In this document: piece after piece, positions 33,509-48,400 of the stretch
How positions within the stretch are numbered: the stretch's first letter is position 1
Layout of the letters: each line of letters starts with the position of its first letter
NCBI GenBank assembly: GCA_007844125.1
Contig: CM017567.1
Location: forward strand, 42,739,562 to 42,803,561
Reading direction: 5' to 3'
Source: Sinonovacula constricta
Lineage: Eukaryota; Mollusca; Bivalvia; Cardiida; Solecurtidae
DNA length: 64,000 nt
Position numbers and translations under genes: made by a program
The notes under the pieces: model-generated
What the model saw: the letters and a program-made list of their open reading frames with translations, nothing else
What the model was told of the DNA's origin: nothing
Database searches by the model: none

Positions 33509-34224
33509 AATCATGTGACACAGGCCAGACTATCAACTGGATGAATCTTGCGACACATGGCAGACTATCAACTTTCTGAATCATGTGACAAAAGGCAGAC
33601 TATCAATTGGGTGAATAAGGTGACACATGGCAGACAATCAGCTGGATGACTCCTGTGACACATGACAGACTATCAACTGGATAAATCAGGTGACACATGG
33701 CAGACTTTCAATTGGGTGAATCATGTGACACAAGGTAGACTTTCAACTGGGTGAATAAGGTGACACATGGCAGACTTTCAACTTTCTGAATCATGTGACA
33801 CAAGGCAGACTATTAATTGGGTGAATAAGGTGACACATGGCAGACTTTCAACTTTCTGAATCATGTGACACAAGACAGACTATGAATTGGGTGAATAAGG
33901 TGACACAAGGCAGACTATCAACTTTCTGAATCATGTGACACAAGGCAGACTATTAATTGGGTGAATAAGGTGACACAAGGCAGGCTATCAACTTTCTGAA
34001 TCATGTGACACAAGGCAGAGTTTCAATTGGGTGAATAAGGTGTCACAAGGCAGACTATCAACTTTCTGAATCATATGACACAAGGCAGACTATCAATTGG
34101 GTGAATAAGGTGACACATGGCAGACTATCAACTCTCTGAATCATGTGACACAAGGAAGACTATCAACTTTCTGAATCATGTGACGTAAGGCAGACTATTA
34201 ATTGGGTATATAAGGTGACATATG
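33509..34224 (+). repeat. 70-bp minisatellite (two 35-bp halves), about 10 copies
   Basis: GTGAATAAGGTGACACATGG recurs at 33751 and 33821, with a variant at 33891. Each 70-bp unit holds two related halves: TGACACATGGCAGACTATCA followed by ACTTTCTGAATCATG, and TGACACAAGGCAGACTATCA followed by ATTGGGTGAATAAGG. Confidence 0.9.
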
Positions 34225-34409
34225 GTCGAAATTTTATCAATACAAAATGACAACAACAAAAACAAACAAACAAAGCAAACAATGTTAAACGAGCAATTTA
34301 CAGGTAAAGTGAAAAGAACACAAACAAACAGATAACAACAACAACTAAACACGCACGCGCTTAAATACGCCCAGAAACGCGCTTATGGTCGGAAACATGC
34401 TAACACATG
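34225..34409. other. A/C-rich spacer
   Basis: Low-complexity ACAAACAAACAAAC and ACAACAACAAC phrases, then ACGCACGCGC, leading into the 58-bp satellite. Confidence 0.6.
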
Positions 34410-37400
34410 ACTGAGCTATTCCATACGCGCATGGACGCGTGATAGCGGAATATTGACTAAGCTACCCTATACACGCATAGACACATGTTATTGGATGTGA
34501 TAGCGGAATATTAACTAAGCTACCCTGTACACGCATAGACACATGTTATTGAGTGTGATAGCGGTATATTGACTGAGCTGCCCTATACACGCATAGATAC
34601 ATGTTATTGAATGTGACAGAGGTAAATTGACTGAGCTACCCTATAAGCGCATAGACACATGCTATTGGATGTGATAGCGGAATATTGACTGAGCTACCCT
34701 ATACGCGCATAGACACAAGCTATTGGATGTGATAGCGGAATATTGACTGACCTACCCTATAAGCGTATAGACACATGCTATTGGATGTGATAGCGGAATA
34801 TTGACTGAGCTACCCTATACGCGCATAGACACAAGCTATTGGATGTGATAGCGGAATATTGACTGACCTACCCTATAAGCGTATAGACACAAGCTATTGG
34901 ATGTGATAGCGGAATATTGACTGAGCTACCCTATAAGCGCATAGACACAAGCTATTGGATGTGATAGCGAAATATTGACTGAGCTACCCTATAAGCGCAT
35001 AGACACATGTTATTGAATGTGATAGCGGAATATTGACTGAGCTACCCTATAAGCGCATAGACACAAGCTATTGGATGTGATAACGGAATATTGACTGACC
35101 TACCCTATAAGCGCATAGACACATGTTATTGAATGAGATAGCGGAATATTGACTGAGCTACCCTATAAGCGCATAGACACAAGCTATTGGATGTGATAAC
35201 GGAATATTGACTGACCTACCCTATAAGCGCATAGACACAAGCTATTGGATGTGATAACGAAATATTGACTGACCTACCCTATAAGCGCATAGACACATGT
35301 TATTGAATGTGATAGCGGTAATTGACTGACCTACCCTATAAGCGCATAGACACAAGCTATTGGATGTGATAGCGGAATATTGACTGACCTACCCGATAAG
35401 CGCATAGACACAAGCTATTGGATGTGATAGCGGAATATTGACTGACCTACCCTATAAGCGCATAGACACATGTTATTGAATGTGATAGCGGAATATTGAC
35501 TGAGCTATCCTATAAGCGCATAGACACAAGCTATTGGATGTGATAGCGGAATATTGACTGAGCTACCCTATACGCGCATAGACACATGCTATTGAATGTG
35601 ATAGCGGAATATTGACTGAGCTACCCTATACGCGCAAAGACACATGTTATTGAATGTGATAGCGGAATATTGACTGAGCTACCCTATAAGCGCATAGACA
35701 CATGTTATTGAATGTGATAGCGGAATATTGACTGAGCTACCCTATACGCGCATAGACACAAGCTATTGGATGTGATAGCGGAATATTGACTGACCTACCC
35801 TATAAGCGCATAGACACATGTCATTGAATGTGATAGAGGAAAAATTAACTGAGGTACCCTATACGCGCATAGACACATGTTATTGAATGTGATAGAGGAA
35901 TATTAACTAAGCTACCCTATACGCGCATATAGACATAATATTGAATGTGATAGCGGAATATTGACTGAGCTACCCTATACGCGTATAGACACATGTCATT
36001 GAATGTGATAGAGGAAAAATTAACTGAGGTACCCTATACGCGCATAGACACATGTTATTGAATGTGATAGCGGACTATTAACTAAGCTACCCTATAAGCG
36101 CATAGACACATGTTATTGGATGTGATAGCGGAATATTGACTGAGCTACCCTATACGCGCATAGACACAAGCTATTGGATGTGATAGCGGAATATTAACTG
36201 ACCTACCCTATAAGCGCATAGACACATGTCATTGAATGTGATAGAGGAAAAATTAACTGAGGTTCCCTATAAGCGCATAGACACATGTTATTGAATGTGA
36301 TAGCGGAATATTAACTAAGCTACCCTATACGCGCATATAGACATAATATTGAATGTGATAGCGGAATATTGACTGAGGTACCCTATACGCGCATAGACAC
36401 ATGTAATTGGATGTGATAGCGGAATATTGACTGACCTACCCTATAAGCGCATAGACAGATGTTATTGAATGTGATAGCGGAATATTGTCTGAGCTACCCT
36501 ATACGCGCATAGACACAAGCTATTGGATGTGATAACGGAATGTTGACTGAGCTACCCTATACGCGCATAGACACATGCTATTGGATGTGATAACGGAATA
36601 TTGACTGACCTACCTTATACGCGCATAGACACAAGCTATTGGATGTGATAGCGGAATATTGTCTAAGCTACCCTATACGCGCATAGACACAAGCTATTGG
36701 ATGTGATAACGGAATATTGACTGACCTACCCTATACGCGCATAGACACAAGCTATTGGATGTGATAGCGGAATATTGACTGAGCTACCCTATACGCGCAT
36801 AGACACATGCTATTGGATGTGATAACGGAATATTGACTGACCTACCCTATACGCGCATAGACACAAGCTATTGGATGTGATAACGGAATATTGACTGACC
36901 TACCCTATACGCGCATAGACACAAGCTATTGGATGTGATAACGGAATATTGACTGACCTACCTTATACGCGCATAGACACAAGCTATTGGATGTGATAGC
37001 GGAATATTTACTGAGCTACCCTATACGCGCATAGACACATGCTATTGGATGTGATAACGGAATATTGACTGACCTACCCTATACGCGCATAGACACAAGC
37101 TATTGGATGTGATAGCGGAATATTGACTGAGCTACCCTATACGCGCATAGACACAAGCTATTGGATGTGATAGCGGAATATTGACTGAGCTACCCTATAC
37201 GCGCATAGACACGAGCTATTGGATGTGATAGCGGAATGTTGACTGAGCTACCCTATACGCGCATAGACACAAGCTATTGAATGTGGTAACGAAATATTGA
37301 CTGACCTACCCTATAAGCGCATAGACACAAGCTATTGGATGTGATAACGAAATATTGACTGACCTTCCCTATAAGCGCATAGACACAAGCTATTGGATGT

Positions 37401-39478
37401 GATAGCGGAATATTGACTGACCTACCCTATAAGCGCATAGACACATGTTATTGAATGTGATAGCGGAATATTGACTGAGCTACCCTATAAGCGCATAGAC
37501 ACAAGCTATTGGATGTGATAACGGAATATTGACTGACCTACCCTATAAGCGCATAGACACAAGCTATTGGATGTGATAACGAAATATTGACTGACCTACC
37601 CTATAAGCGCACAGACACAAGCTATTGGATGTGATAACGAAATATTGACTGACCTACCCTATAAGCGCACAGACACAAGCTATTGGATGTGATAGCGGAA
37701 TATTGACTGACCTACCCTATAAGCGCATAGACACAAGCTATTGGATGTGATAGCGGAATATTGACTGACCTACCCTATAAGCGCATAGACACAAGCTATT
37801 GGATGTGATAGCGGAATATTGACTGACCTACCCTATACGCGCATAGACACAAGCTATTGGATGTGATAACGGAATATTGACTGACCTACCCTATAAGCGC
37901 ATAGACACAAGCTATTGGATGTGATAGCGGAATATTGACTGACCTACCCTATAAGCGCATAGACACAAGCTATTGGATGTGATAGCGGAATATTGACTGA
38001 CCTACCCTATACGCGCATAGACACAAGCTATTGGATGTGATAGCGGAATATTGACTGACCTACCCTATAAGCGCATAGACACAAGCTATTGGATGTGATA
38101 GCGGAATATTGACTGACCTACCCTATAAGCGCATAGACACATGTTATTGAATGTGATAGCGGAATATTGACTGAGCTATCCTATAAGCGCATAGACACAA
38201 GCTATTGGATGTGATAGCGGAATATTGACTGAGCTACCCTATACGCGCATAGACACATGCTATTGAATGTGATAGCGGAATATTGACTGAGCTACCCTAT
38301 AAGCGCATAGACACATGTTATTGAATGTGATAGCGGAATATTGACTGAGCTACCCTATAAGCGCATAGACACATGTTATTGAATGTGATAGCGGGATATT
38401 AACTGAGCTACCCTATAAGCGCAAAGACACATGGTATTGGATGTGATAGCGGAATATTGACTGAGCTACCCTATACGCGCATAGACACATGCTATTGGAT
38501 GTGATAGCGGAATATTGACTGACCTACCCTATAAGCGCATAGACACATGTCATTGAATGTGATAGAGGAAAAATTAACTGAGGTACCCTATATGCGCATA
38601 GACACATGTTATTGAATGTGATAGAGGAATATAAACTAAGCTACCCTATACGCGCATATAGACATAATATTGAATGTGATAGCGGAATATTGACTGAGCT
38701 ACCCTATACGCGTAGAGACACATGTCATTGAATGTGATAGAGGAATATTAACTAAGCTACCCTATACGCGCATATAGACATAATATTGAATGTGATAGCG
38801 GAATATTGACTGAGGTACCCTATACGCGCATAGACACATGTAATTGGATGTGATAGCTAAATATTCACTGAGCTAGCATATAAGCTCATAGACACATGTT
38901 ATTGAATGTGATAGCGGAATATTGACTGAGCTACCCTATACGCGCATAGACACAAGCTATTGGATGTGATAGCGGAATATTGACTGAGCTACCCTATACG
39001 CGCATAGACACATGTTATTGAATGTGATAGCGGAATATTGACTAAGCTACCCTATAAGCGCATAGACACAAGCTATTGGATGTGATAGCGGAATATTGAC
39101 TGAGCTACCCTATACGCGCATAGACACAAGCTATTGGATGTGATAGCGGAATATTGACTGACCTACCCTATACGCGCATAGACACAAGCTATTGGATGTG
39201 ATAGCGGAATATTGACTGAGCTACCCTATAAGCGCATAGACACAAGCTATTGGATGTGATAGCGAAATATTGACTGACCTACCCTATACGCGCATAGACA
39301 CAAGCTATTGGATGTGATAGCGGAATATTGACTGAGCTACCCTATACGCGCATAGACACAAGCTATTGGATGTGATAGCGGAATATTGATTGAGCTACCC
39401 TATAAGCGCATAGACACAAGCTATTGGATGTGATAGCGGAATATTGACTGACCTACCCTATACGCGCATAGACACATG
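34410..39478 (+). repeat. 58-bp satellite, about 87 copies
   Basis: Unit: GCGCATAGACACAAGCTATT, GGATGTGATAGCGGAATATT, GACTGAGCTACCCTATAA. Variant positions (CTATAAGCGC/CTATACGCGC, ACAAGC/ACATGT, TATTGG/TATTGA, GAGCTAC/GACCTAC) assort in blocks, showing local homogenisation. A divergent subtype (GAGGAAAAATTAACTGAGGT and CATATAGACATAATATTG) recurs near 35830-36360 and 38570-38800. Stops in every frame; non-coding. Confidence 0.97.
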
Positions 39479-42400
39479 ACTTGCTCAAACATGCTGACTG
39501 TTCACCAAAGTGTCATGCGGGCTCACACATGCTGACTGTCCACACATGTGTCATGCCGTGCTCACACATGATCACTGTTTACCCAAGTGTCATGCCGTGA
39601 TAACACATGCTGAATGTTAACTTAAGCATTCAGTCGTACTCACATATGCTGACTGTTCAAGCAAGTGTCATGCCGTGTTCACAAATGCTGACTATTTACC
39701 CAAGTGTCATGCTATGCTCACACATGCTGACTGTTCACCCAAGTGTTATGCCGCGCTCACACATGCTGACTGTTTACCCAAGTGTCATGCTATGCTCACA
39801 CATGCTGACTGTTCACCCAAGTGTCATGCCGTGCTCACACATGCTGACTGTTCACCAAAGTGTCATGCCGTGCTCACACAAGCTGACTGTTCACCCAAGT
39901 ATCATGCCGTGCTCACACATGCTCACTGTTTACCCAAGTGTCATGCCGTGCTCACACATGCTCACTGTTTACCCAAGTGTAATGCCGTGCTCACACATGC
40001 TGACTGTTCGCCTAAGTGTCCTGCCGTGCTCACACATGCTGACTGTTCACCAAAGTGTCATGCCATGCTCACACATGCTGACTGTTCACCAAAGTGTCAT
40101 GCTGCCTCACACATGCTGACTGTTCACCAAAGTGTCATGCCGTGCTCACACATGCTGACTGTCCACCTAAGTGTCATGTCGTGCTCACACATGATCACTG
40201 TTTACCCAAGTGTCATGCCGTGCTCACACATGCTGACTGTTCACGTAAGTGTCCTGCCGTGCTCACACATGCTGACTGTTCACCAAAGTGTCATGCCGGG
40301 CTCACACATGCTGACTGTTCCCAAAAATGTCATGCGGGCTTACACATGCTGACTGTTTACGCAAGTATCATGCCGTGCTTACACTTGCTCACTGTTTACC
40401 CAAGTGTTATGCCGTGCTCATACATGCTAACATTTCACCCAAGTGTCTTGCTATGCTCACATATGCTGACTGTTCACCCAAGTGTCCTGCCGTGCTCACA
40501 CATGCTGACTGTTAACTAGAGCCTTCAGCCGTGCTCACATATGCTGACTGTTCAACCAAGTGTCATGCCGTGCTCACACATGCTGACTGTTTACCCAATT
40601 GTTATGCTATGCTCAAACATGCTGACTGTTCACCCAAGTGTCATGACGCGCTCACACATGCTAACTGTTTACCCAAGTGTCATGCTATGCTCACACATGC
40701 TGACTGTTAACCTAAGTGTCAAGCCGTGCTCTCACATGTTGACTGTTCACCCAACCGTCATGCCGTGCTCACATTTGCTGACTGTTCACCCAAGTGTCAT
40801 GCCTTGCTCACACATGCTGACTGCTCACCCAAGTGTCATGCCTTGCTCACAAATGCTGACTGTTCACCCAAGTGTCATTCTGTGCTCACACATGCTGACT
40901 GTTCACCCAAGTGTCATGCCGTGCTCACACATGGTGACTGTTCACGCAAGTGTCATGCTATGCTCACAATGCTGACTGTTAACCTAAGTGTCCTGCCGTG
41001 CTAACACATGCTGACTGTTCACCCAATTATCATGCCTTCCTCACACATGCTGACTGTTAACTTGAGCATTCTGCCGTGATAACACATGATGACTGTTAAC
41101 TTTAGCATTTAGCCGTGCTCACACATGCTGACTGTTCAGGCAAGTGTAATGCCGTGCTCACACATGCTGACTGTTCACCCAAGTGCCCTGCCGTGCTCAC
41201 ACATACTGACTGCTCACCCAAGTGTCATGCCGTGCTCACACATGCTGACTGTTTACCCAGGTGTCATGCCGTGCTCACACATGCTGACTGTGCAGCCAAG
41301 TGTCATGCCGTGCTCACACATGCTGAAAATTCACCAAAGTGTCCTGTCGTGCTCACACATGCTGACTGTTCACCCACATTTCATGCATTGCTCACACATG
41401 CTGAATGTTCACCCAAGTGTCATGCTGTGCTCACACATGCTGACTGTTCACCCAATTGTCATGCCGTGCTAACACATGGTGACTGTTCACGCAAGTGTCA
41501 TGCTATGCTTACACATGGTGACTGTTAACCTAAGTGTCATGCCGTGCTCACACAAGCTGACTGTTCAACCAAATGTCATGCCTTGCTCACACATGCTGAC
41601 TGTTAACCCATATGTCATGCCGTGCTCTCACATGCTGACTGTTCACCCAAGTGTCATGCCGTGGTCACACATGCTGACTGTTCACCAAAGTGTCATGCCC
41701 TGCTCACACAAGCTGACTGTTCACCCTAGTATCCTGCCGTTCTCACACATGCTCACTGTTTACCCAAGTGTCATGCCGTACTCACACATGCTGACTGTTC
41801 ACCCTAGTGTTATGCAGTGCTCACACAAGCTGACTGTTCGCCTAAGTGTCCTGCCGTGCTCACACATGCTGATTGTTCACCCAAGTGTCATGCCGTGCTC
41901 ACACATGCTGACTGTTTACCCAGGTGTCATGCCGTGCTCACACATGCTGACTGTGCAGCCAAGTGTCATGCCGTGCTCACACATGCTGAAAATTCACCCA
42001 AAAGTTGTGTCGTGCTCACACATGCTGACTGTTCACCCAAATTTCATGCATTGCTCACACATGCTGACTGTTCACCCAAGTGTCATGCTGTGCTCACACA
42101 TGCTGACTGTTCACCCAAGTGTCATGCCCTGCTCACACAAGCTGACTGTTTACCCTAGTATCCTGCCGTTCTCACACATGCTGATTGTTCACCCAAGTGT
42201 CATGCTGTGCTCACACATGCTGACTGTTCAACCAATTGTCATGCCGTGCTCACACATGGTGGCTGTGCACGCAAGTGTCCTGCCTTGCTCACAAATGCTG
42301 ACTGTTCACCCAAGTGTCATGCTATGCTCACACATGCTGACTGTTCAACCAAGTGTCCTGCCGTGCTCACACATGCTGACTGTTCACCCACAGGTCATGC

Positions 42401-45400
42401 CTTGCTCACACAAGCTGACTGTTCACGCAAGTGTCATGCAGTGCTTACACATGCTGACTAATAACCTAACTGTCCTGCCGTGCTCATACATGCTGACTGT
42501 TCATCGAAGTGTTATGCCTTGCTTACACATGCTGACTGTTCACCCATGTGCCATGCCTTGCTCACATAGGCTGACTGTTAACTTAAGCATTCTGTCGTAT
42601 TAACACATGTTGACTGTTAACTTAAGCATTCAGCCGTGCTTACACATGCTGACTGTTCAACCAAGTGTCCTGCCGTGCTCACACATGCTGACTGTTCACC
42701 AAAATTTCATGCATTGCTCACACATGCTGACTGTTTACAAAAGTGTCATGCTCTGCTCACACATGCTGACTGTTCACCCAAGTGTCATGCTATGCTCACA
42801 CATGCTGACTGTTAACCTAAGTGTCATGCTATGCTCACACATGCTGACTGTTCACCCATGTGTTATGCTATGCTCACACATGCTGACTGTTAACCTAAGT
42901 GTCCTGCCGTGCTCACAAATGCTGACTGTTCACCTAAGTGTCATGCCGTGCTCACAAATGCTCACTGTTTACCCAAAAGTCATGCAGTGCTCACACATAC
43001 TGACTGTTCACCCAGGTGTCCTTCCGTCCTCACACATGCTGACGGTTCACCCAAATTTCATGCCGTGCTCACACATGCTGACTGTTCACCAAAGTGTCAT
43101 GTCGTGCTCACACATGCTCACTGTTTACCCAAGTGACATGCCGTGCTCACACATGCTGACTGTTAACATGAGCATTCTGCCGTGATAACACATCCTGACT
43201 GTTAACTTAAGCATTCAGCCGTACTCACACATGCTGACTGTTTAGGCAAGTGTAATGCCGTGCTCACACATGCTGACTGTTTACCCAAGTGTCCTGCTGT
43301 GCTCACACATGCTGACTGTTCACCCAAGTGTTATGCCGTGCTCACACATGCTCACTGTTTACCCAAAAGTCATGCAGTGCTCACACATACTGACTGTTCA
43401 CCCAGGTGTCCTTCCGTCCTCACACATGCTGACGGTTCACCCAAATTTCATGCCGTGCTCACACATGCTGACTCTTTACCCAAGTGTCCTGTCGTGCTCA
43501 CACATGCTGACTGTTCACCCAAGTGTTATGCCTTGCTCACACATGCTGACTGTTTACCCAAGTGTCATGCCTTGCTCACACATAATGACTGTTAACTTGA
43601 GCATTCTGCCGTATTAACACATGCTGAATGTTAACTTAAGCATTCAGCCGTGCTCACATATGCTGACTGTTCAGCCAAGTGTCATGTCGTTCTCACACAT
43701 GCTGCCTGTTTACCCAAGTGCCAGGCCGTGCTCACACATTCTGACTGTTCACCCAAGTGTCATGCTATGCTCACACATGCTGATGTTCATTCAAGTGTCA
43801 TGCCGTGCTCACACATGCTGACTGTTTACCCAAGAGTCATGCTATGCTCACACATGCTGACTGTTCACCCAAGTGTAATGCTGTGCTCTCACATGCTGAC
43901 TGTTTACCCAAGTGTCATGTCGTTCTCACACATGCTGCCTGTTTACCCAAGTGCCATGCCGTGCTCAAACATGCTGACTGTTCACCCAAGTGTTATGCCG
44001 CGCTCACACATGCTGACTGTTTACCCAAGTGTCATGCTATGCTCACACATGCTGACTGTTCACCCAAGAGTCATGCTATGCTCACACATGCTGACTGTTC
44101 ACCCAAGTGTAATGCTGTGCTCTCACATGCTGACTGTTTACCCAAGTGTCCTGTCGTGCTGACACATGCTGACTGTTCACGCAATTGTCATGCCGTGCTC
44201 ACACATGATGACTGGTCACCCAAGTGTCATACCATGCTCACACATGCTGACTGTTAACTTGAGCATTCTGCCGTGATTACATATGCTGACTGTTAACTTA
44301 AGCATTCAGCCGTGCTCACACATGCTGACTGTTGAGCCAAGTGTCATGCCGTGCTCACACATGCTGACTGTTCACCCAAATGTCATGCTGTGCTCAGACA
44401 TGCTGACTGTTAATTTGAGTATTCTGACGTTCTCTCACTGCTGACTGTTAACTTGAGTATTCTGACGTGCTCTCACATGCTGACTGTTAACTTAAGTATT
44501 CTGACGTGCTCTAACATGCTGACTGTTCACCCAAGTGTCTTGCCGTTTTCACACATGCTGACTGTTCACCCAAGTGTCATGCCGTGCTTATACATGCTGA
44601 CTGCTCACCCAAGTGTCATGCAATGCGCACACATGATGCCTGTTTAACCAAGTGTCCTGTCGTGCTCACACATGCTGACTGTTCACGCAAGTGTCATGCA
44701 GTGCCACACATGCTGACTGTTAACCTAAGTGTCCTGCCGTGCTCACACATGCTGACTGTTCCCCCAAGTGTCATGCCTTGCTCACACATGCTGACTGTTA
44801 ACTTAACCATTTAGCCGTGCTCACACATGCTGACTGTTGAGCCAAGTGGCATGCCTTGCTCACACATGTTGACTGTTCACCCAAGTGTCATGCCATGCTC
44901 ACACATGCTCACTGTTTACCCAAGTGTCATGCGGTGCTCACACATGCTGACTGTTCACCCAAGTGTCCTGCCGTGCTCACACATGCTGACTGTTCACCCA
45001 AGTGTCATGCTATGCTCAGACATGCTGACTGTTCAACCAAGTGTCCTGCCGTGCTCACACACACATGCTGACTGTTCACGCAAGTGTCATGCAGTGCTCA
45101 CACATGCTGACTGTTAACCTAAGTGTCCTGCCGTGCTCACACATACTGACTGTTCACCAAAGTGTTATGCCTTGCTCACACATGCTGACTGTTCACCCAT
45201 GTGCCATGCCTTGCTCACATAGGCTGACTGTTAACTTTGGCATTCTGTCGTATTAACACATGCTGACTGTTAACTTAAGCATTCAGCCGTGATCACACAT
45301 GCTGACTGTTCACCCAAGTGTCCTACCGTGCTCACACATGCTGACTGTTAACCAAAATTTCATGCATTGCTCACACATGCTTACTGTTTACAAAAGTGTC

Positions 45401-48400
45401 ATGCTCTGCTCACACATGCTGACTGTTCACCCAAGTGTCATGCTATGCTCACACATGCTGACTGTTAACCTAAGTGTCATGCTATGCTCACACATGCTGA
45501 CTGTTAACCTAAGAGTCATGCCGAGCTCACTCATGCTTACTGTTCACCGAAGTGTCATGCTATGCTCACACATGCTGACTGTTAACCTAAGTGTCATGCT
45601 CTGCTCACACATGCTGACTGTTTACCCGAGAGTCATGCTATGCTCACACATGCTGACTGTTCACCCAAGTGTAATGCTGTGCTCTCACATGCTGACTGTT
45701 TACCCAAGTGTCCTGTCGTGCTGACACATGCTGACTGTTCACGCAATTGTCATGCTATGCTCACACATGCTGACTGTTCACCTAAGAGTCATGCCGAGCT
45801 CACTCATGATTACTGTTCACCCAAGTGTCATGCAGTGCTCACACATACTGACTGTTCACCCAAGTGTCCTGCTATGCTCACACATGCTGACTGTTCACCT
45901 AAGAGTCATGCCGAGCTCACTCATGATTACTGTTCACCCAAGTGTCATGCAGTGCTCACACATACTGACTGTTCACCCAAGTGTCCTGCTATGCTCACAC
46001 ATGCTGACTGTTTCTCCCAAGTATCCTGCCGTGCTCACACATGCTGGCCGTTCACCCAGGTGTCCTTCAGTGCTCAGACATGCTGACGGTTCTCCCAAAT
46101 TTCACGCCGTGCTCACACATGCTGACTGTTCACCCAAGTGTCATGTCGTGTTCACACATGCTGACTGTTCACCCAAGTGTCATGTCGTGCTCTCACATGC
46201 TGACTGTTCACCCAAGTGTCATGCAGTGCTCACACATACTGACTGTTCACCCAAGTGTCATGCTATGCTCACACATGCTGACTGTTTCTCCCAAGTATCC
46301 TGCCGTGCTCACACATGCTGGCTGTTCACCCAGGTGTCCTTCAGTGCTCAGACATGCTGACGGTTCTCCCAAATTTCATGCCGTGCTCACACATGCTGAC
46401 TGTTCACCCAAGTGTCATGTCGTGTTCACACATGCTGACTGTTCACCCAAGTGTCATGTCGTGCTCTCACATGCTGACTGTTCACCCAAGTGTCATGCCG
46501 TGCTCACACATGCTGACTGTTCACCCAAGTGTCATGCCGTGCTCACACATGCTGACTGTTCATGGAAGTGTCAGGCTATGCTCACACATGCTGACTGTTA
46601 ACCTAAGTGCCTTGCCGTGCTCACATATGCTGACTGTTCACTCAAGTGTTATGCCTTGCTCACACATGCTGACTGTTTACCCAAGAGTCATGCTATGCTC
46701 ACACATGCTGACTGTTCACTCAAGTGTAATGCTGTGCTCTCACATGCTGACTGTTTACCCAAGTGTCCTGTCGTGCTGACACATGCTGACTGTTCACGCA
46801 ATTGTCATGCCGTGCTCACACATGCTGACTGTTCACCCAAGTGTCATACCATGCTCACACACGCTGACTGTTAACTTGAGCATTCTGCCGTGATTACATA
46901 TGCTGACTGTTAACTTTAGCATTCAGCCGTGCTCACACATGCTGACTGTTGAGCCAAGTGTCATGCCGTGCTCACACATGCTGACTGTTCACCCAAGTGT
47001 AATGCTGTGCTCTCACATGCTGACTGTTTACCCAAGTGTCCTGTCGTGCTGACACATGCTGACTGTTCACGCAATTGTCATGCCGTGCTCACACATGCTG
47101 ACTGTTCACCCAAGTGTCATACCATGCTCACACACGCTGACTGTTAACTTGAGCATTCTGCCGTGATTACATATGCTGACTGTTAACTTTAGCATTCAGC
47201 CGTGCTCACACATGCTGACTGTTGAGCCAAGTGTCATGCCGTGCTCACACATGCTGACTGTTCACCCAAATGTCATGCTGTGCTCAGACATGCTGACTGT
47301 TAATTTGAGTATTCTGACGTTCTCTCACTGCTGACTGTTAACTTGAGTATTCTGACGTGCTCTCACATGCTGACTGTTAACTTAAGTATTCTGACGTGCT
47401 CTAACATGCTGACTGTTCACCCAAGTGTCTTGCCGTTTTCACACATGCTGACTGTTCACCCAAGTGTCATGCCGTGCTTATACATGCTGACTGCTCACCC
47501 AAGTGTCATGCAATGCGCACACATTATATCTGTTTAACCAACTGTCCTGCCGTGCTCACACATGCTGACTTTTCACGCAAGTGTCATGCAGTGCCACACA
47601 TGCTGACTGTTAACCTAAGTGTCCTGCCGTGCTCACACATGCTGACTGTTCACCCAAGTGTCATGCCTTGCTGACACATGCTGACTGTTCACCCAAGTGT
47701 CATGCCTTGCTCACACATGCTGACTGTTAACTTGAGCAGTCTGTCGTGATAACACATGCTGACTGTTAACTTAAGCATTCAGCCGTGCTCACACATGCTG
47801 ACTGTTGAGCCAAGTGGCATGCCTTGCTCACACATGTTGACTGTTCACCCAAGTGTCATGCCATGCTCACACATGCTCACTGTTTACCCAAGTGTCATGC
47901 GGTGCTCACACATGCTGAATGTTCACCCAAGTGTCCTGCCGTGCTCACACATGCTGACTGTTCACCCAAGTGTCATGCTATGCTCAGACATGCTGACTGT
48001 TCAACCAAGTGTCCTGCCGTGCTCACACACACATGCTGACTGTTCACGCAAGTGTCATGCCGTGCTCACACATGCTGACTGTTAACCTAAGTGTCCTGCC
48101 GTGCTCACACATACTGACTGTTCACCAAAGTGTTATGCCTTGCTCACACATGCTGACTGTTCACCCATGTGCCATGCCTTGCTCACATAGACTGACTGTT
48201 AACTTGGGCATTCTGTCGTATTAACACATGCTGACTGTTCACCCAAGTGTCATGTCGTGCTCACACATGCTGACTGTTCACCCAAGTGTCCTGCCGTGCT
48301 CACACATGCTGACTGTTAACCAAAATTTCATGCATTGCTCACACATGCTTACTGTTTACAAAAGTGTCATGCTCTGCTCACACATGCTGACTGTTCACCC

